From contig JASANG010000864.1 of assembly GCA_030248215.1 (NCBI GenBank), positions 434,001 to 498,000 of the forward strand: a stretch of DNA of 64,000 nucleotides, read 5' to 3'. How positions within the stretch are numbered: the stretch's first letter is position 1; every line of letters starts with the position of its first letter. Positions 11,117 to 21,940 of the stretch are shown one piece after another. This DNA comes from Enoplolaimus lenunculus (Eukaryota; Nematoda; Enoplea; Enoplida; Thoracostomopsidae). A program made the translations under genes and the position numbers. Below the pieces are notes generated by a model that was given only the letters and a program-made list of their open reading frames with translations, had not been told where the DNA came from and did not search any database.

Positions 11117-14100
11117 CTTTGTTTGTTATAGAGCAAATACTTGATTTAAAATTTAAAAATATAATTTCATTAATGTTCAAATTTGAGTACAGTTATAATC
11201 AAATCAAATTATTCTAAGCTGAAATTTGCAAAAAAAATTCAAAATCCAACCACTTCAGCTGCTCAACAGTTTCAGTGAATTAAATCCACAAATGTGATTG
11301 TTTCAGGTATATTCGATCATTCCAATCGGGTGCATTCCAATTGACAACGGTGTTGAAGGTATATTTGATTTGTATGCTACCTCACGGCCCTCAACGCTTT
11401 ACCAGTGTTATTTTATAAACCAATAAAGTTTGGTTGGCAAAACTTTGAAAAAAGAAACATTTTTAAATATACACAGCAAAATGTGGCTGTACGAAGATTA
11501 AAAAATAACCAATTTTACTTTTAAGGCCGCAACAGTCGATTATGCATATTCGTAAGCCTAAGTCACTGCGTTAAAAAAGTGTATTCCTAAGCCTAAGCCT
11601 AGGCAAGAAAATTTCTAAGCCTAAAGCCTAGGCAAGAAAATTTCTAAGCCTAAAGCCTAGGCAAGAAAAACGTAGCCTAGTGTCTAAGCCTATTTTTTGC
11701 AGACCCAATAGAAACCGAGACGGTGCTAAAAGCAACATGTGCCAAAAAATTTGCAAGTGATTGGAAATGCTTAAACGACTTTGTGACTTAGACACTGTGA
11801 GCATTTAACAATTGTAACATATATGCGCAGAGCAAAATCTCCACAAGACGTGACAGCTCCCTCGTGCTTGGGAGTCAAGTTCCTATAGCTCAGTGATCAC
11901 CGTAAACACCTCCCACCCGTGAGACTGGGGTTCGAATCTTACCTTGAAATTACGTCACACTTGAAATTGAAAATATTCATGGGAGAAAGGGTTAATAGCA
12001 TAGGCGTTCGTTTTTGATATGCGAAAAGCGTTTGGCATTTTTTACTCAAACACCAAACTGAATTGACTTTAAGATACAAACGTTCACTGCAGTGAAGACT
12101 CAATAATGGTCGCATTTCGAACACGAAATCCGTTCTCAGGTCGAATATTTGTCAAAGGGATGTCCGACAATCCGGCATGTCTTGAAAGTTACACGAGCAA
12201 CGGTGGCGGAAACGGGGGGCGAGGGCCAACAACGTCGCCTACGATGGAATTTTCGTTTGGAAAATGCAATATGCAGCGATCAAGAACGGTATAAATACTC
12301 GGAATTGTATAGAAAGAATGGGACCAGAAGAATCCGGAAGCGGATATAGTCCCTAAACCCTAATTAGAGTCAATGTATCAATTATCCCTAACTGTAGTGC
12401 ATAAATGACTTCAGGAAAAATAAAGTTGAGTTCGAAACTTTAAAGCATACTTAAGTTTTGAAAGTACATTCTTAAGTAACCGAATAACAAGGGTTCCCTT
12501 TGCTGATGATATATCTGTCTCTCCACATCTGATCTGGGTCACTACAGCAGGTATAAGCTCATTTTTACGCTTAGGCTTAGACTTAGAAATATGCTTATAC
12601 TACAGTTGCGAGCCCTCTTTTATGCATTGGCCGGCGCTGCAAAGTGGGTACAAACAATTAATTCTTACTTTTCAATTGTGTGTCTTTTCATGTTTGGCCA
12701 ATGTAAAAAACAGGGGCGGAACAGTACTATAAGCATATTCCTAAGCGTAAGCCTAACCCTAAGCCTTAGGGTGAAAATGATCATATACTTAACCATATGT
12801 ATAATCCTAAGCCTAAGCTAGTCCCCTGTCTCCGTGTTTGTGGGCCAATGTAAAGAACAGCGATAGAACAGCATTAAAGCCTAAGCCTAAGCCTAAGCCT
12901 AAGCCTAACCGTAAGAATGAGCATATTCCAAAGCCTAAGCCTAATCCTATACCAAGCCAAAAAGTTAGTCTAAAGCTTAAGCTTACACTTTACTAGTCTA
13001 GTTCACCCCACATTATACTAATTATTTTCCTACGCCTAACACCTGTACGCTGTACGTTTTAGGCTTAGGTTAAACCTAAGCCTAGACTCTAAACTTAAGC
13101 GTACCTCTAAGCCTAAGAATCAACTTGTTTAATGTAATCGTTATATCGGGAAACTTTTTCGGGGGGTAAGTAGTGAAGAACTACCAGGAAACGTACCGCG
13201 TTAATCCAAATACCCCATAGGATGTAATGGCCAAAGTACAGAGCAGGGACGGAACAGTATTATAAGCATATTCCTAAGCCTAAGCCTAACCGTAAGAATG
13301 AGCATATTCCAAAGCCTAAGCCTAATCCTATACCAAGCCAAAATTTAGTCTAAAGCTTAAGCTTACACTTTACTAGTCCCACAGAAAAACGTTCCGCCCT
13401 TGATCTTTACATCGGTCACATGTTCCAGCTTTCACCGCAGAAAGGAATGATGCAGTCTATTGTTTTGATCATAAGTTTTCATCCGATATTCATTACCAAA
13501 GTCGACAAAGCGTTCAAAATTCAATGTTTCTATATGGAAACCGATAAGCTGGTCACGTCACAGCTAGAAGTCAGGTAACGGGCAGCTCGTAGCAAAAAAA
13601 ACTGCTGGGGGACAGGGGGATAAGTGCCCCTGGACGAATTTTGGGCCCCCACCTGGAAGAATTTTCACCCACACACTAGTAAATTTTTAACCTTGCTTGT
13701 AAGTCATCGAAAACCCTTCGTATGCTCCTCATGAAAAATGTTTAGCCCAATCTATTAGGTAACCTATGGGCCTGGGTAAGGTAATGGCTCGAAAATTCAT
13801 TAATAGGTTTGGCGGGGTCATACTCTTGTTGCATCCTACATTATTGGATGTTTGCTAGCTTTCTTCAACATTTAAGCTTAGGCTTAGGCTTAGGAAAAGG
13901 CTTTGGTTTAGGTAAAGGCTTACCTATGCCAAAGCTTTTAACTAAGCGTTTGTCTAAGCCTAAGCCGATAGCTTAACCTTAAACGATGGGGAAAGTGAAC
14001 TACATTGTTCGTTCTTGCTAAGACAAAATTGTTTCTCTTAAAATGACCAATCACATTTGGAGCCATGTACCTTTTAGGGACGTCTCGGATTGTGTTGAGT

Positions 14101-17100
14101 GTGTAAAAGAGTAGGCTTAGATTCTAGATTATATTTTTTACTTAGGCAACGTTTAGGCTTTAGTCGTACGCTTAGGAATGCGCTTCATCGACTGTTACGG
14201 CCCTAAAAGTAACATTGACCCACATTTGCATTATTTTCAGTATGCTAACAACAATGGATTTGGGTCAAACTGGCCGTATGCCAACGTGCACTTATACCGT
14301 AAGACGAGGATCACAAGATGGACAGCCGGTTAAATTTGCACGCATTGGCGAACCTGTATATCATGAGTGGACTTGCGACTCAGGTACTTAACCGTTTCTC
14401 ACATGAATATTTTTATTTCCCCTGAAACCTACTTTTATGCTCGGATTCGAACTCCAGTGACTGGAGTGGGAGGCGTATACCGTCACCACTCAGCTATAGG
14501 AGCTTGACGCTCGAGCCCGAGGGGGCTCTCACGTCTTGTGGTGATTTAGTACTATGTATACGTGATGCAATTGTTAAACACGGTGCGATATATACTATTT
14601 AACGTATATACACTGCGCTGAGTTGCCTACAGGCAACTCAATGTGAGAAGGGGTTATACTTAAAATACTTTTTCGACATTGAATTTTGAATTTCTCTAAA
14701 TTTTAAAGCAACCGATTTACTTTTACTACAGGCGAAATAATGCATGTTAATTGTTAACGTTGAGCTCAACGATTTATACGTAAATACAAGCCGGTAGCCA
14801 GTCCACCTTGGTAGGATAGGGCTAAGCATTTTCACGAGCGGCGTGCAAGGGTTTTCGATGACTTACAAGCTAGGTTAAAACTTTTCTAGGGGCTAAAATG
14901 ATTTTAGGTAGGCTATGTCCTCCACTGGTCCTCTCTAACTGCGGGCCGACGTTAAATTAAAAACTAGGGGTGTACTCTACCAAAAGTGGGCAATAGGTTT
15001 TATAATTTTTTGAACCAGTGGATACTGAGGCTCAAAATTGAGCACATTTTTCGCATTTGATTTACTCTACTTATGTACCAATTTTAAGTTCATCAATTGC
15101 AATCGTTAGCGAGTTTGAAAACCTATTACTAACTGATTAACGGTTGCTCATTTCAAAATAGTTGCAAGATTTAAAAGGGAAATAGAACACAAGAAAAATG
15201 TATATTTTTCAAATACGTTTTAGTTAGTCTATCCTTGTGCAATATTACCTGCCTCTTACACATATGCATTATCTGCTGCTTAGATGCGAGGGCCAATGTA
15301 TAGAACAGGGGCGGACCAGTAATATCAGCATATTCCTAAGCCTAAGCGTAAACGTAACAATGAGCATATTCCTAAGCCTAAGCCTAAGCGTAAACGTAAC
15401 AATGAGCATATTCCTAAGCCTAAGCCTAAGCGTAAACGTAACAATGAGCATATTCCTAAGCCTAAGCGTAAACGTAACAATGAGCATATTCCTAAGCCTA
15501 AGCCTCAGCCTAAGCCAAGCAAAAAAAATTAGTCTAAAGCTTAAGCTTAATCTATTCCAATCCCACAGAAAAACATTCCGCCCCTGATCTTTACATTGGC
15601 CGATGCAAGTTAGGATTATTAACGCAATGCAATATTTAATTGCAACTGCACACGGACAGTATTTGTCACATATTTTATTTCAGATACACACCGCATTGTA
15701 GTCAAAGATTGTTACGTGGACGATGGGCAAGGCAACAAATATAACATACTTGATTCGAACGGGTTTGTTTTATGTTTATTGAATACAAATTCAAAATCTA
15801 CGCCCGTATTCTCAAATGTATATAGCAACTATCATCAGTTAGTAATAGGTTTTCAAACTCACTAACTATTGCAGTTGTTGAACTCAAAATTGGCATAGGA
15901 GTAGAACAAATCTTATGCGAAAAATGGCTTGATTTTTAAGCCTTAGCATTCGCTGCTTCGAAAGTGATAAGTCTTATCCCAAACTGTTGATAAGTGCTAC
16001 ACACATTTCAAAATACAGGTCCTAATCTCTATAGGAGACATTACTCGACAGGGCTTTTCTTACTCGGATACTTCCGAATATGAATGAAATTTGCGTACAA
16101 ATTTTGCAATGTTTTCACCAAGCTTAATCAGTGGTTTTGTCGGCTCATGTTAAATTCTAGGAGATTTCTTACTATCCTAAACCTCAACCAAAGCAAAAGC
16201 CAAAAAAACTAAACATAAACGTAACCATAAGCTTAATCCTAAACCTAAGCTAGTCCCCAGTCTCCCTGTTTGTGGGCCAATGTAAAGAACAGGGGTGGAA
16301 CAGTATTAAAGCCTAAACCTAAGTCTAAGCCTAAGCGTGAGTGTAAGAATGAGCATATTCCTAAGCCTAAGCCTAAGCCTAAAATTGAGCCAAGCAAAAA
16401 AAATTAGCCTAAACGCGTAAACTGACTTTTTTCTAATCCCACTGAAAAACGTTCCGCCCATGATCTTCACATGGGCCCCGCTTGTCGTAGGCAGACACCT
16501 ATAATTATAGTGAGCCAGCATTATTAAGAGGGAGAAATCAAATTCAAATATTTGTGCGAAATTTTGAATGGATGCCCAAGATTTCTTAGCTAATCATTTA
16601 GAATAATTATTTCGCGTTTCAGATGTGCCATAGACCCTGTTATCCTGAGTGACGTCACTTATGAACCAGATGGCTACGCTCGTGCTTGGGTCGAAGCGCA
16701 TGTGTTCAAGTTTGCCGACAGACCGTCGGTATTTTTTCAATGTACCGTTCAGTTGTGCAATCGCGGAGAGCAGATTTGCGAACGAACCAGTGTAAGTTTT
16801 TCAAATGCCCACTTGAAATCGTTGAACTTTGAATTTTGTTTCACGAAACCGAAATTAAAATTAAATTTTGCCAGATTTTGAAACAATTTAGAAATTATAA
16901 TTCTATGCAGTTGTACTTGATACAATTTTGTTACCTTTTCCAGTGTGCGACAATTGATTTATCGTGAAACATTATCAAATTTTCGGCCCGGGTAAAGATC
17001 AGGGACTGGTCTGTGAGACTAGAATAAAGTAAGCTTTAGCTGTAGACTAATTTTTTTGTTTGGCTTAGGCTTAGGCGTAGGCTTAGATTTAGGAATACGC

Positions 17101-18853
17101 TCATTCTTACACCTAGGTTTAGACTTAGGCTTAGGCTGAGGAATATGATTATAATGCTGTTCCGCCCAGGTTCTTTACATAGGCCAAATTTTCAAATATT
17201 ATCTTAGTTTTAAATTAAGATTTTCCAAAGTCTAAGGGCCTAGCGCAACTTTTTATATAGTTTTAATGGCTAATGTTACTTTAAGGGGCGTAACAGCAGA
17301 TTTAGCGTACTGCTAAGCCTAAGCCTAAGCCTAGGCGTTGCAAACATGTGTTCCTAAGCCTAAGCCTAAGCCTAAGCAAAGAAATGTAATCTAGAATCTA
17401 AACCTACTCTTTTATGGACCCACCTGAAAGTCCAGCGCCGTCAGTCACTTGGCGGTACGCACGACACCTCAGTGTAATTGACACGCGGCACCAATTGGAG
17501 CCCAAGGGCTCCGAACAAGAAGTACAGCGGCGCGCTAACCAGGGACGAATCCGTTCAAAGTTAAGGTGGGAGGTTGCCAAGTTGAGTCTAACGGTAGAAA
17601 AACAGTACCTAGGCGCATACGCCAAACTGATGGTCTCCAACTCGAAGCGTTTTTTGGCTTTACATTAGACAAAATTTGTTCATTTACGAAAAGGGGTTCA
17701 CGGGCCCCCAGTGAACCCCCCATGAGATCAGCCTCTCGTAACTTTTATTTCAGCCACCACAATGTCAACAAACCGCGTACGTCCTTGAACGGATCGGCGA
17801 ACTACGTCGAACACGACAACCAGCAATTGCTCAAAGCGACAGCTCCGTGGCTCATTCGCACCCTCAAACTGTGTCCAAATTGGACACCAATCAAATCGCT
17901 CCGAAGCACAGCGGATCAGCATCTGTCCCAAGCCATCCTTCAGCCAGTACTGTTCCTTCACTAGAAACCCAATCTGCTAACCATAAACGTTTAACCACTG
18001 ATTCTGTTTTGTTGCATCCTTTGATTACACGACACAGTCTACCCAACGATAGAACTCGTCGGCAACGCGACAGGAATCGTATGCAACTGCCAAACGATAT
18101 TAATCATATTCTTAGCTTAGAAATGCAACCACTTCCGCCGGATAACCAAGATCTATCAGTAGCCGATTCTTTGGACGCTCCAGTGCAAACTAAACATCGC
18201 GAAGCGCACGAATCTATTGCAGTTGCAGTTGCAACTGCACGCAGAAAGCAACAATGGTATCAACAGACTGGCGGCGCTGAAGGCGGCAATAATTCGGTCC
18301 GATGGCCCGATGATAAGCGTCGTGAGCCGCAGCGGTCACAAAGTAGACATGGACTCAGGTCGGCGGAACGCTGGACAAGAATAGCAACTACAACAGGAAC
18401 AACTACAACCACAACAACAACAACAACCACAAAGGCGACAACATCAACAACAACTGCATCGGCAACATCAATATCATCAACAACAGCAATCACAACCACA
18501 CAATCAGCTACAACAACAACAACAACAAAGACAACAACAACAACAAAAACAACAACTGGTGTAACATTAACAACAACAACAACAACAACAACAACAAAAT
18601 TACTACAACCTAAAGCAAAATATCGCACGTTGTATCATCGACTGCGACGAAGGCGACGAGCGATACAACATACGTTGCAGTCGAAACATAACAACTTGCA
18701 GTCGAATACAACAGTGCAACAACATAATACGCTACACAATACAGAACAACACGTACAAGAAAAGAACAATCTGCAACACAACACTATAACGCAACACATT
18801 CAACGACACCACACCCTACGACAACAACACCACCACCATCACCAAGAAGAACG

Positions 18854-18886
<33 letters not shown>

Positions 18887-19097
18887 GCAGCAGCAACATC
18901 GTCGACAACAACAACAACATCAACAACAACAACAGCAGCAGCAACATCGTCGACAACAACAACAACATCAACAACAACAACAGCAGCAGCAACATCGTCG
19001 ACAACAACAACATCAACAACAACAACAGCAGCAGCAACATCGTCGACAACAACAACAACATGCGGAACACGAATCGCATAGCACACGGCAACAACAA

Positions 19098-19156
<59 letters not shown>

Positions 19157-21042
19157 GCAGCAGCAGCAGCAGCAGCAGCAACATCTTCACCAAACAACTC
19201 TATATTCTCAACTGCATCCGGAACCAGAACTAGCGACCGCAAGTGACGTAAAGAAACCTATGTATCCGCCGGAATTACATATCCACGATTGGTCAAAAAG
19301 TTACGCAGCGACATATCACGCTGCAAAAACCAGCAACACCAACAACAGCAATCGCTTGACAAGCAAGCACCCAAATGAAGAGAGTGGACACAAAAAACCA
19401 ACCAGCCACAGAGTTGAAACCGGAACTACACGAACCGGTACCATAGAAACCCATGAAGATGGCATCATCAAAATAAACAATAAAGCTCCAGCCGAGAACA
19501 TACAAACGAAGGAAGGCCGAACAAGAAGACTCGATACGAAGACGAAAAATGAAACCGGAAATATGGGTTTGGAAACGAACGGCGGAACCGGATATTTCGA
19601 CGCTACAACCGAGACGTCTAGACGGTATGACGCTAATTCTGGCATTGACGTTCTCGAAATTGATTTGTTTTCAAACGCGTTTTCGGTGATGGATTTAGAT
19701 ACGATTGGAGATTCTACAGCGGCATCGAGTGCACAAGCGTTAGAAGGTAATCAACAAACTAAACCAAAGTCGAGGAGATGTGAAACGGTTTCAGTTGAGT
19801 TAATTCTAATATCTGTCTAGCAGCAGGAACGTAATTGTAGACGGCTAGAGGTCTGACAAGCTCTAGCTACTTATGTGGGCTGTTGTGCACTGTCAACCCA
19901 CATATGAGGTTAAGTTTAGGCTTAGGCTTAGGTATGAACTTTTAGCAAAACGCTTATGCAAAGCGGCTTATGTATAGATTAGTGGCTGGCGGGTCCTTTT
20001 TCCGTGCGACTGCTATGGAGTAAGCGTAAGCTTTAGACTAATTTTTACTTAGGTTTCCGCTAAGGCTACGCCTAGGTATGGGCTTAATTTTACGTTTCGA
20101 CTTCGGTTTAAGATTACGCTTTAGTATAAGCTCATTCCTACGATTTAAGGCTTAGGATTAACCTTACAAATATGTTTATACTACTGTTACTGTCCTGATC
20201 TACAGGCAGACAACGTTCAGGCATGTGCGTACGAGCAGATAAGCGTTTTCCTAAACGTAAGCATAGGTGTAAATGGGTGGGATATTGTACAAGAGCCATT
20301 TGATGCTTGGCCCGACATCGAGTGCCATAGAGTTATACCTGGTAACCATTGAACTGTCCGAGTTCAAAGTTATATAAAATTTTAGGTTTAAATGAACTCT
20401 TTCTGGTTAAATTAATAGTTCAACGACATAGCAAAACGCTATTATGCCTTGTGGTGATTTTGCTGCGTACACGCATAACAGATAAACACTATGTATGTTG
20501 GTTATTATTTCGAACAGACACGTTTTGTGCGTTTGGACAAGAATTATTGAAAAGTAACTCAAAACTTTCATGGTATGGCAACTTCAAAGATTTCGACCAG
20601 TGTACAGCACAAGGCCGTAACACTATTAAGTATAGTCATATTCCTAAGCGTACATATGAGCTTATACCTAAACCTAAGCCTAAACCTAACGACTGTATTT
20701 CACGTTTTGCATCAATCTATGAATTGTTTTTATCTTCCAGATCTGCTTAGTCGTGGATCAGGTTCAGAAAACGCCAATTCTGGTTTGTCAGCGGCAGCTT
20801 TTGCCGCCGGCGAGCGCAGAAATGCAAAAACCGGAACCTCAGTGATCGAAATGACAGGAGGCGTTTGTATGTCGGCGATGGTTTTCGGGATCATTGTTTC
20901 GTTGGTTGTTGTCATATTGCTAATTGCAGTTGCAGTCGCTTTATTATTATGCTATACTCGACGTCATCATTGTAGCAGTTCACCAATTACGTCGCGTTCG
21001 GCAAGCAGAGCGAGCAGTCAAAATCATCATGGCAGGGTTTGA
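10652..21042 (+). CDS. cuticlin-like ZP-domain transmembrane protein (9 exons, 1050 aa)
   Basis: Nine exons (10652-10717, 11307-11358, 12074-12288, 13441-13574, 14241-14383, 15684-15762, 16623-16791, 17754-19746, 20741-21042) with GT-AG introns join without a phase break to 3153 nt. The product has an N-terminal hydrophobic leader (about 16-34), the motif IPIDNGVE, a ZP-N module with Cys 45, 75, 104 and 140, a ZP-C module with Cys 172, 201, 213, 231, 270, 275, 282 and 290 (motifs VDDGQGN and HVFKFADR), an RRTR furin-type site at 304-307, a Thr-rich tract (about 500-570), Gln/His repeats (about 650-765), a membrane span (about 994-1021) and a basic tail. Proteins of this family polymerise in the cuticle or apical matrix after cleavage; that role is inferred. 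The huge low-complexity insert between ZP and membrane span is unusual. The introns hold many MITEs. Confidence 0.88.
11033..11113 (+). repeat. (TA)n microsatellite, ZP intron 1
   Basis: About 38 TA units after two copies of TATGTAAATATGAATATGGA. Confidence 0.95.
11307..11358 (+). CDS. ZP gene exon 2 (IPIDNGVE junction)
   Basis: TTTCAG acceptor, then 17 codons ending IPIDNGVE plus one base, donor GTATAT. Nematode cuticlins (CUT-1 type) carry IP(V)DNGVEG just after the signal peptide and just before the ZP domain, so this fixes frame and identity. Confidence 0.75.
11509..11742. mobile_element. T2 element in ZP intron 2
   Basis: CCAATTTTACTTTTAAGG to GCTAAAAGCAACATGTGCC, with three repeats of a GCCTAGGCAAGAAAATTTCT unit. 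Confidence 0.7.
11789..11995. mobile_element. family P MITE, reverse, truncated at one end
   Basis: Lies in ZP intron 2. In this orientation the + strand shows TATAGCTCAGTGATCACCG (A-box-like), CTCCCAC and GGGGTTCGAATC (B box). Ends GGGAGAAAGGGTTAA; the other terminus is missing. Confidence 0.7.
12074..12288 (+). CDS. ZP gene exon 3 (ZP-N)
   Basis: Acceptor CTTTAAG; the first two bases complete the codon left by exon 2. It encodes HCSEDSI, then [18 protein letters not shown] and [11 protein letters not shown]: the first three conserved ZP-N cysteines. A Gly/Asn-rich insert lies between Cys 75 and Cys 104. A later AG at 12091-12092 would lose the first ZP cysteine and break phase with exon 2. 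Confidence 0.88.
12333..12547. mobile_element. family E element, internally deleted, ZP intron 3
   Basis: Shares the AAGCGGATATAGTCCCTAAA and TTTTGAAAGTACATTC blocks and the GGGTCACTACAG end with the other E copies; lacks one end. Confidence 0.7.
12697..13010. mobile_element. two T1-type elements in tandem, ZP intron 3
   Basis: GGCCAATGTAAAAAACAGGG starts the first; a junction CTAGTCCCCTGTCTCC then TTTGTGGGCC starts the second, which runs through GCCTAA arrays to TTAAGCTTACACTTTACTAG. The same junction recurs at about 16240-16278 and 27098-27125, so the composite is itself a mobile unit. Confidence 0.65.
13229..13417. mobile_element. T1 element, ends 23 bp before exon 4 acceptor
   Basis: GGCCAAAGTACAGAGCAGGG to CCGCCCTTGATCTTTACATC, then GGTC. 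GCCTAA array and TTAGTCTAAAGCTTAAGC block. Confidence 0.78.
13441..13574 (+). CDS. ZP gene exon 4 (ZP-N)
   Basis: Acceptor TTCACCGCAG, donor GTAACG. It encodes [20 protein letters not shown] and METDKLVTS, a signature block of nematode ZP-N domains with the fourth cysteine (140). Phase 0 in, two bases left over. A TTAGGC element ends about 23 bases before the acceptor. Confidence 0.9.
13590..13830. mobile_element. family A element, degraded, ZP intron 4
   Basis: Contains the family blocks CTTGCTTGTAAGTCATCGAA and TTCATTAATAGGTTTGGCG; the terminal repeats are eroded. Confidence 0.55.
14063..14220. mobile_element. T2 element (reverse), ends 20 bp before exon 5 acceptor
   Basis: Ends CATGTACCTTTTAGGGACG and CCCTAAAAGTAACATTGACC; AGGCTTAGATTCTAGATTA block of the family. 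Confidence 0.68.
14241..14383 (+). CDS. ZP gene exon 5 (linker and ZP-C start)
   Basis: Acceptor ATTTTCAG, donor GTACTT. It encodes [24 protein letters not shown] and VYHEWTCDS, matching the start of ZP-C in nematode cuticlins (Cys 172 and 201). A family P MITE begins four bases after the donor. Confidence 0.9.
14388..14656. mobile_element. family P MITE
   Basis: In ZP intron 5, starting four bases after the donor. Left TTAACCGTTTCTCACATG; right TGTGAGAAGGGGTTA. tRNA-like core present but degraded. Confidence 0.75.
14795..14955. mobile_element. family A element (reverse), ZP intron 5
   Basis: GGTAGCCAGTCCACCTTGG start and TTTTCGATGACTTACAAGC block. Confidence 0.65.
14990..15145. mobile_element. 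family J element, partial
   Basis: Shares CACATTTTTCGCATTTGA and GAGTTTGAAAACCTATTACT with the J copies at 15800 and 59370. Confidence 0.5.
15291..15601. mobile_element. T1 element with expanded TTAGGC array, ZP intron 5
   Basis: GGCCAATGTATAGAACAGGG to GATCTTTACATTGGCC. Flanks GATGCGAG and GATGCAAG (7 of 8) are a target duplication. Inside, CATATTCCTAAGCC...GTAAACGTAACAATGAG recurs about five times. Confidence 0.85.
15684..15762 (+). CDS. ZP gene exon 6 (ZP-C)
   Basis: Acceptor TATTTCAG; encodes [20 protein letters not shown] and then ILDSNG. The VxDCYVDDGxGN block is diagnostic of ZP-C. The extra cysteine seen here in CUT-1 (in FCxVVHSC) is absent, so this looks like a cuticlin-like branch rather than CUT-1 itself. 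Confidence 0.9.
15800..16020. mobile_element. family J element, ZP intron 6
   Basis: CCCGTATTCTCAAATGTATA to TTTCAAAATACAGG; inner palindromic parts CTATCATCAGTTAGTAATAG. A near twin lies at 59370-59592. Confidence 0.65.
16275..16477. mobile_element. T1 element, ZP intron 6
   Basis: GGCCAATGTAAAGAACAGGG to GATCTTCACATGGGCC with GCCTAA array; preceded by a partial T1 (about 16170-16270) and the CTAGTCCCCAGTCTCC junction. Confidence 0.8.
16623..16791 (+). CDS. ZP gene exon 7 (ZP-C)
   Basis: Acceptor CGTTTCAG, donor GTAAGT. It encodes [17 protein letters not shown], then [15 protein letters not shown] and [14 protein letters not shown], the second half of ZP-C with four cysteines. Phase 0 at its end. 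Confidence 0.9.
16985..17185. mobile_element. T1 element (reverse), perfect 8-bp target duplication
   Basis: GGCCCGGGTAAAGATCAGGG to TTCTTTACATAGGCC; flanked on both sides by AAATTTTC. Lies in ZP intron 7. Confidence 0.85.
17267..17436. mobile_element. T2 element, right end eroded, ZP intron 7
   Basis: GGCTAATGTTACTTTAAGGG start, two GCCTAA arrays, TAATCTAGAATCTAAACC block, then loses similarity after GACCCACC. Confidence 0.7.
17754..19746 (+). CDS. ZP gene exon 8 (end of ZP-C, cleavage site, low-complexity region)
   Basis: This 1993-base exon starts PPQC, the last ZP-C cysteine, then RRTR. It continues for 664 codons: Ser/Thr/Gln-rich sequence, a poly-Thr tract of ACA/ACC codons (about 18390-18600), a Gln/His/Arg region with a 48-base tandem unit (18897-19060), a run of nearly 30 Gln (about 19093-19178), then a polar segment. 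The donor is G|GTAATC at 19747; reading on would meet a stop at 19818. The open frame through the repeats and in-phase splicing at both ends support coding. Translation into the membrane exon is inferred from phase. Confidence 0.82.
18897..19060 (+). repeat. 48-bp coding minisatellite
   Basis: Unit starts CATCGTCGACAACAACAAC and recurs every 48 bp (18897, 18945 and on); one later unit is one codon shorter. It encodes HRR, Gln4, His, Gln8 in the ZP gene exon 8. Confidence 0.85.
19910..20200. mobile_element. degenerate T1 sequence, ZP intron 8
   Basis: TTAGGCTTAGGCTTAGGTAT, later GTGCGACTGCTATGGAGTAA and CTTTAGACTAATTTTTACTT, ending TATACTACTGTTACTGTCCT: an eroded T1 copy plus a TTAGGC scrap. 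Confidence 0.5.
20600..20692. mobile_element. T1 fragment, ZP intron 8
   Basis: CAAGGCCGTAACACTATTAA, CATATTCCTAAGC, GCCTAAACC; both ends eroded. It ends about 50 bases before the exon 9 acceptor. Confidence 0.5.
20741..21042 (+). CDS. ZP gene exon 9 (membrane span and tail)
   Basis: Acceptor TATCTTCCAG; the two first bases complete an Asp codon from exon 8. It encodes an Ala/Gly/Ser stretch, then a strong membrane span ([20 protein letters not shown]) and a tail CYTRRHH plus Ser/Arg-rich residues, TGA at 21040. A C-terminal span after the cleavage site is standard for membrane-anchored ZP proteins. Confidence 0.88.
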
Positions 21043-21241
21043 AATTTAAAATTTTTTAATTTTTTACGTGTAAATATTGTGATTGTAAAAATTTGCTGGG
21101 ACTACAAATATTACCCTGCTAAACGCTGCTGGAACGGTTATCTATATTATTAAAACTGCAACAGCCCACATACATATTTATGGCAGCATTCCACACTGTT
21201 GTTGTACACGAATTATAGCAGATATATACAGTTTGAAAGCT

Positions 21242-21247
21242 AATAAA
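21242..21247 (+). terminator. poly(A) signal of ZP gene
   Basis: AATAAA about 200 bases after the stop codon, in AT-rich sequence, with no other gene between. Confidence 0.5.
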
Positions 21248-21561
21248 ACATGATGTTGTAAAGGAACTAAAAGTAAACAATTCTAAATACATTTTTACAG
21301 ATTTGAAATAGAACAGACAAGAAACAGAACCAAAAGATAAGTTTTTTTCAGCTCTTATAATTCATATAATTGAACTAATTAAAGTCAAACCAAATGTAAT
21401 GAAAACTATTGTTTACTTTTTGGGCAGGAGTAAAATTTTTTGGAACAAATATCTAGGCTTGCAAATATGCAACAACGTTGACTACTATTTATTTAAAGTA
21501 GTTTTTATATTATTCTCTATGAACAAGTTAATATTAATTTGGCCCTTAATTTTAACTAAAT

Positions 21562-21650
21562 TTAACCTTTCTCATATGAATATTTTCAATTTCAAATGCG
21601 ACGGTAATTTCAAGATAAGATTCGAACCCCAGTCTCACGGGTGGGTTTTA
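21562..21650. mobile_element. family P MITE, left-end fragment
   Basis: TTAACCTTTCTCATATGAAT through the B-box-like GATTCGAACCCCAGTCTCAC, then sequence unrelated to the family. Confidence 0.65.
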
Positions 21651-21940
21651 AACATAGACGAGAGTTGAGTCGATCTAATTTCTGAGCATGATTTCTCGAT
21701 CCAAGTGTAGCGCGTTTGAAGACTTTGCAATAATTATCGCAAAATTGAAATTTATCTCTGCTATAGTATTGACTAAATTTTATGCGCAACCTTCAAATTT
21801 CGCTCACTGTTTGCAGTAAATTTCACCTGCCATTAAGCAGAATATCAAATAGACGCCATTGCAAGGGGCTCGTAAAAGCGGCAGACACCTCCTAACCGGA
21901 ACATAAACAAGTAATAATTTTGGTACATTTTTTACGGCAG

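Noticed and set aside
10916-11180. Ile-Tyr repeat frames
   Set aside because: Microsatellite (TA)n read as protein.
11881-11940. Functional tRNA-Gly gene
   Set aside because: A and B boxes are recognisable but the stems mispair, and the same block recurs inside five family P elements.
12093-12288. Start of ZP exon 3 at the CTGCAG acceptor (12093)
   Set aside because: It would drop the first conserved ZP-N cysteine and break phase with exon 2; the AG at 12072-12073 restores both.
17414-17668. 84-codon open frame before ZP exon 8
   Set aside because: It overlaps the eroded end of a T2 element, has no motif, and competes with an opposite-strand frame.
18784-19242. Long minus-strand frames rich in Val or Leu (150 and 125 codons)
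   Set aside because: They are the antisense of the CAA/CAG repeats in ZP exon 8 and have no other content.
19747-19820. Exon 8 reading through to the stop at 19818
   Set aside because: The G|GTAATC donor joins in phase to a textbook membrane-span exon; retention would give a protein without an anchor, possible only as a minor form.
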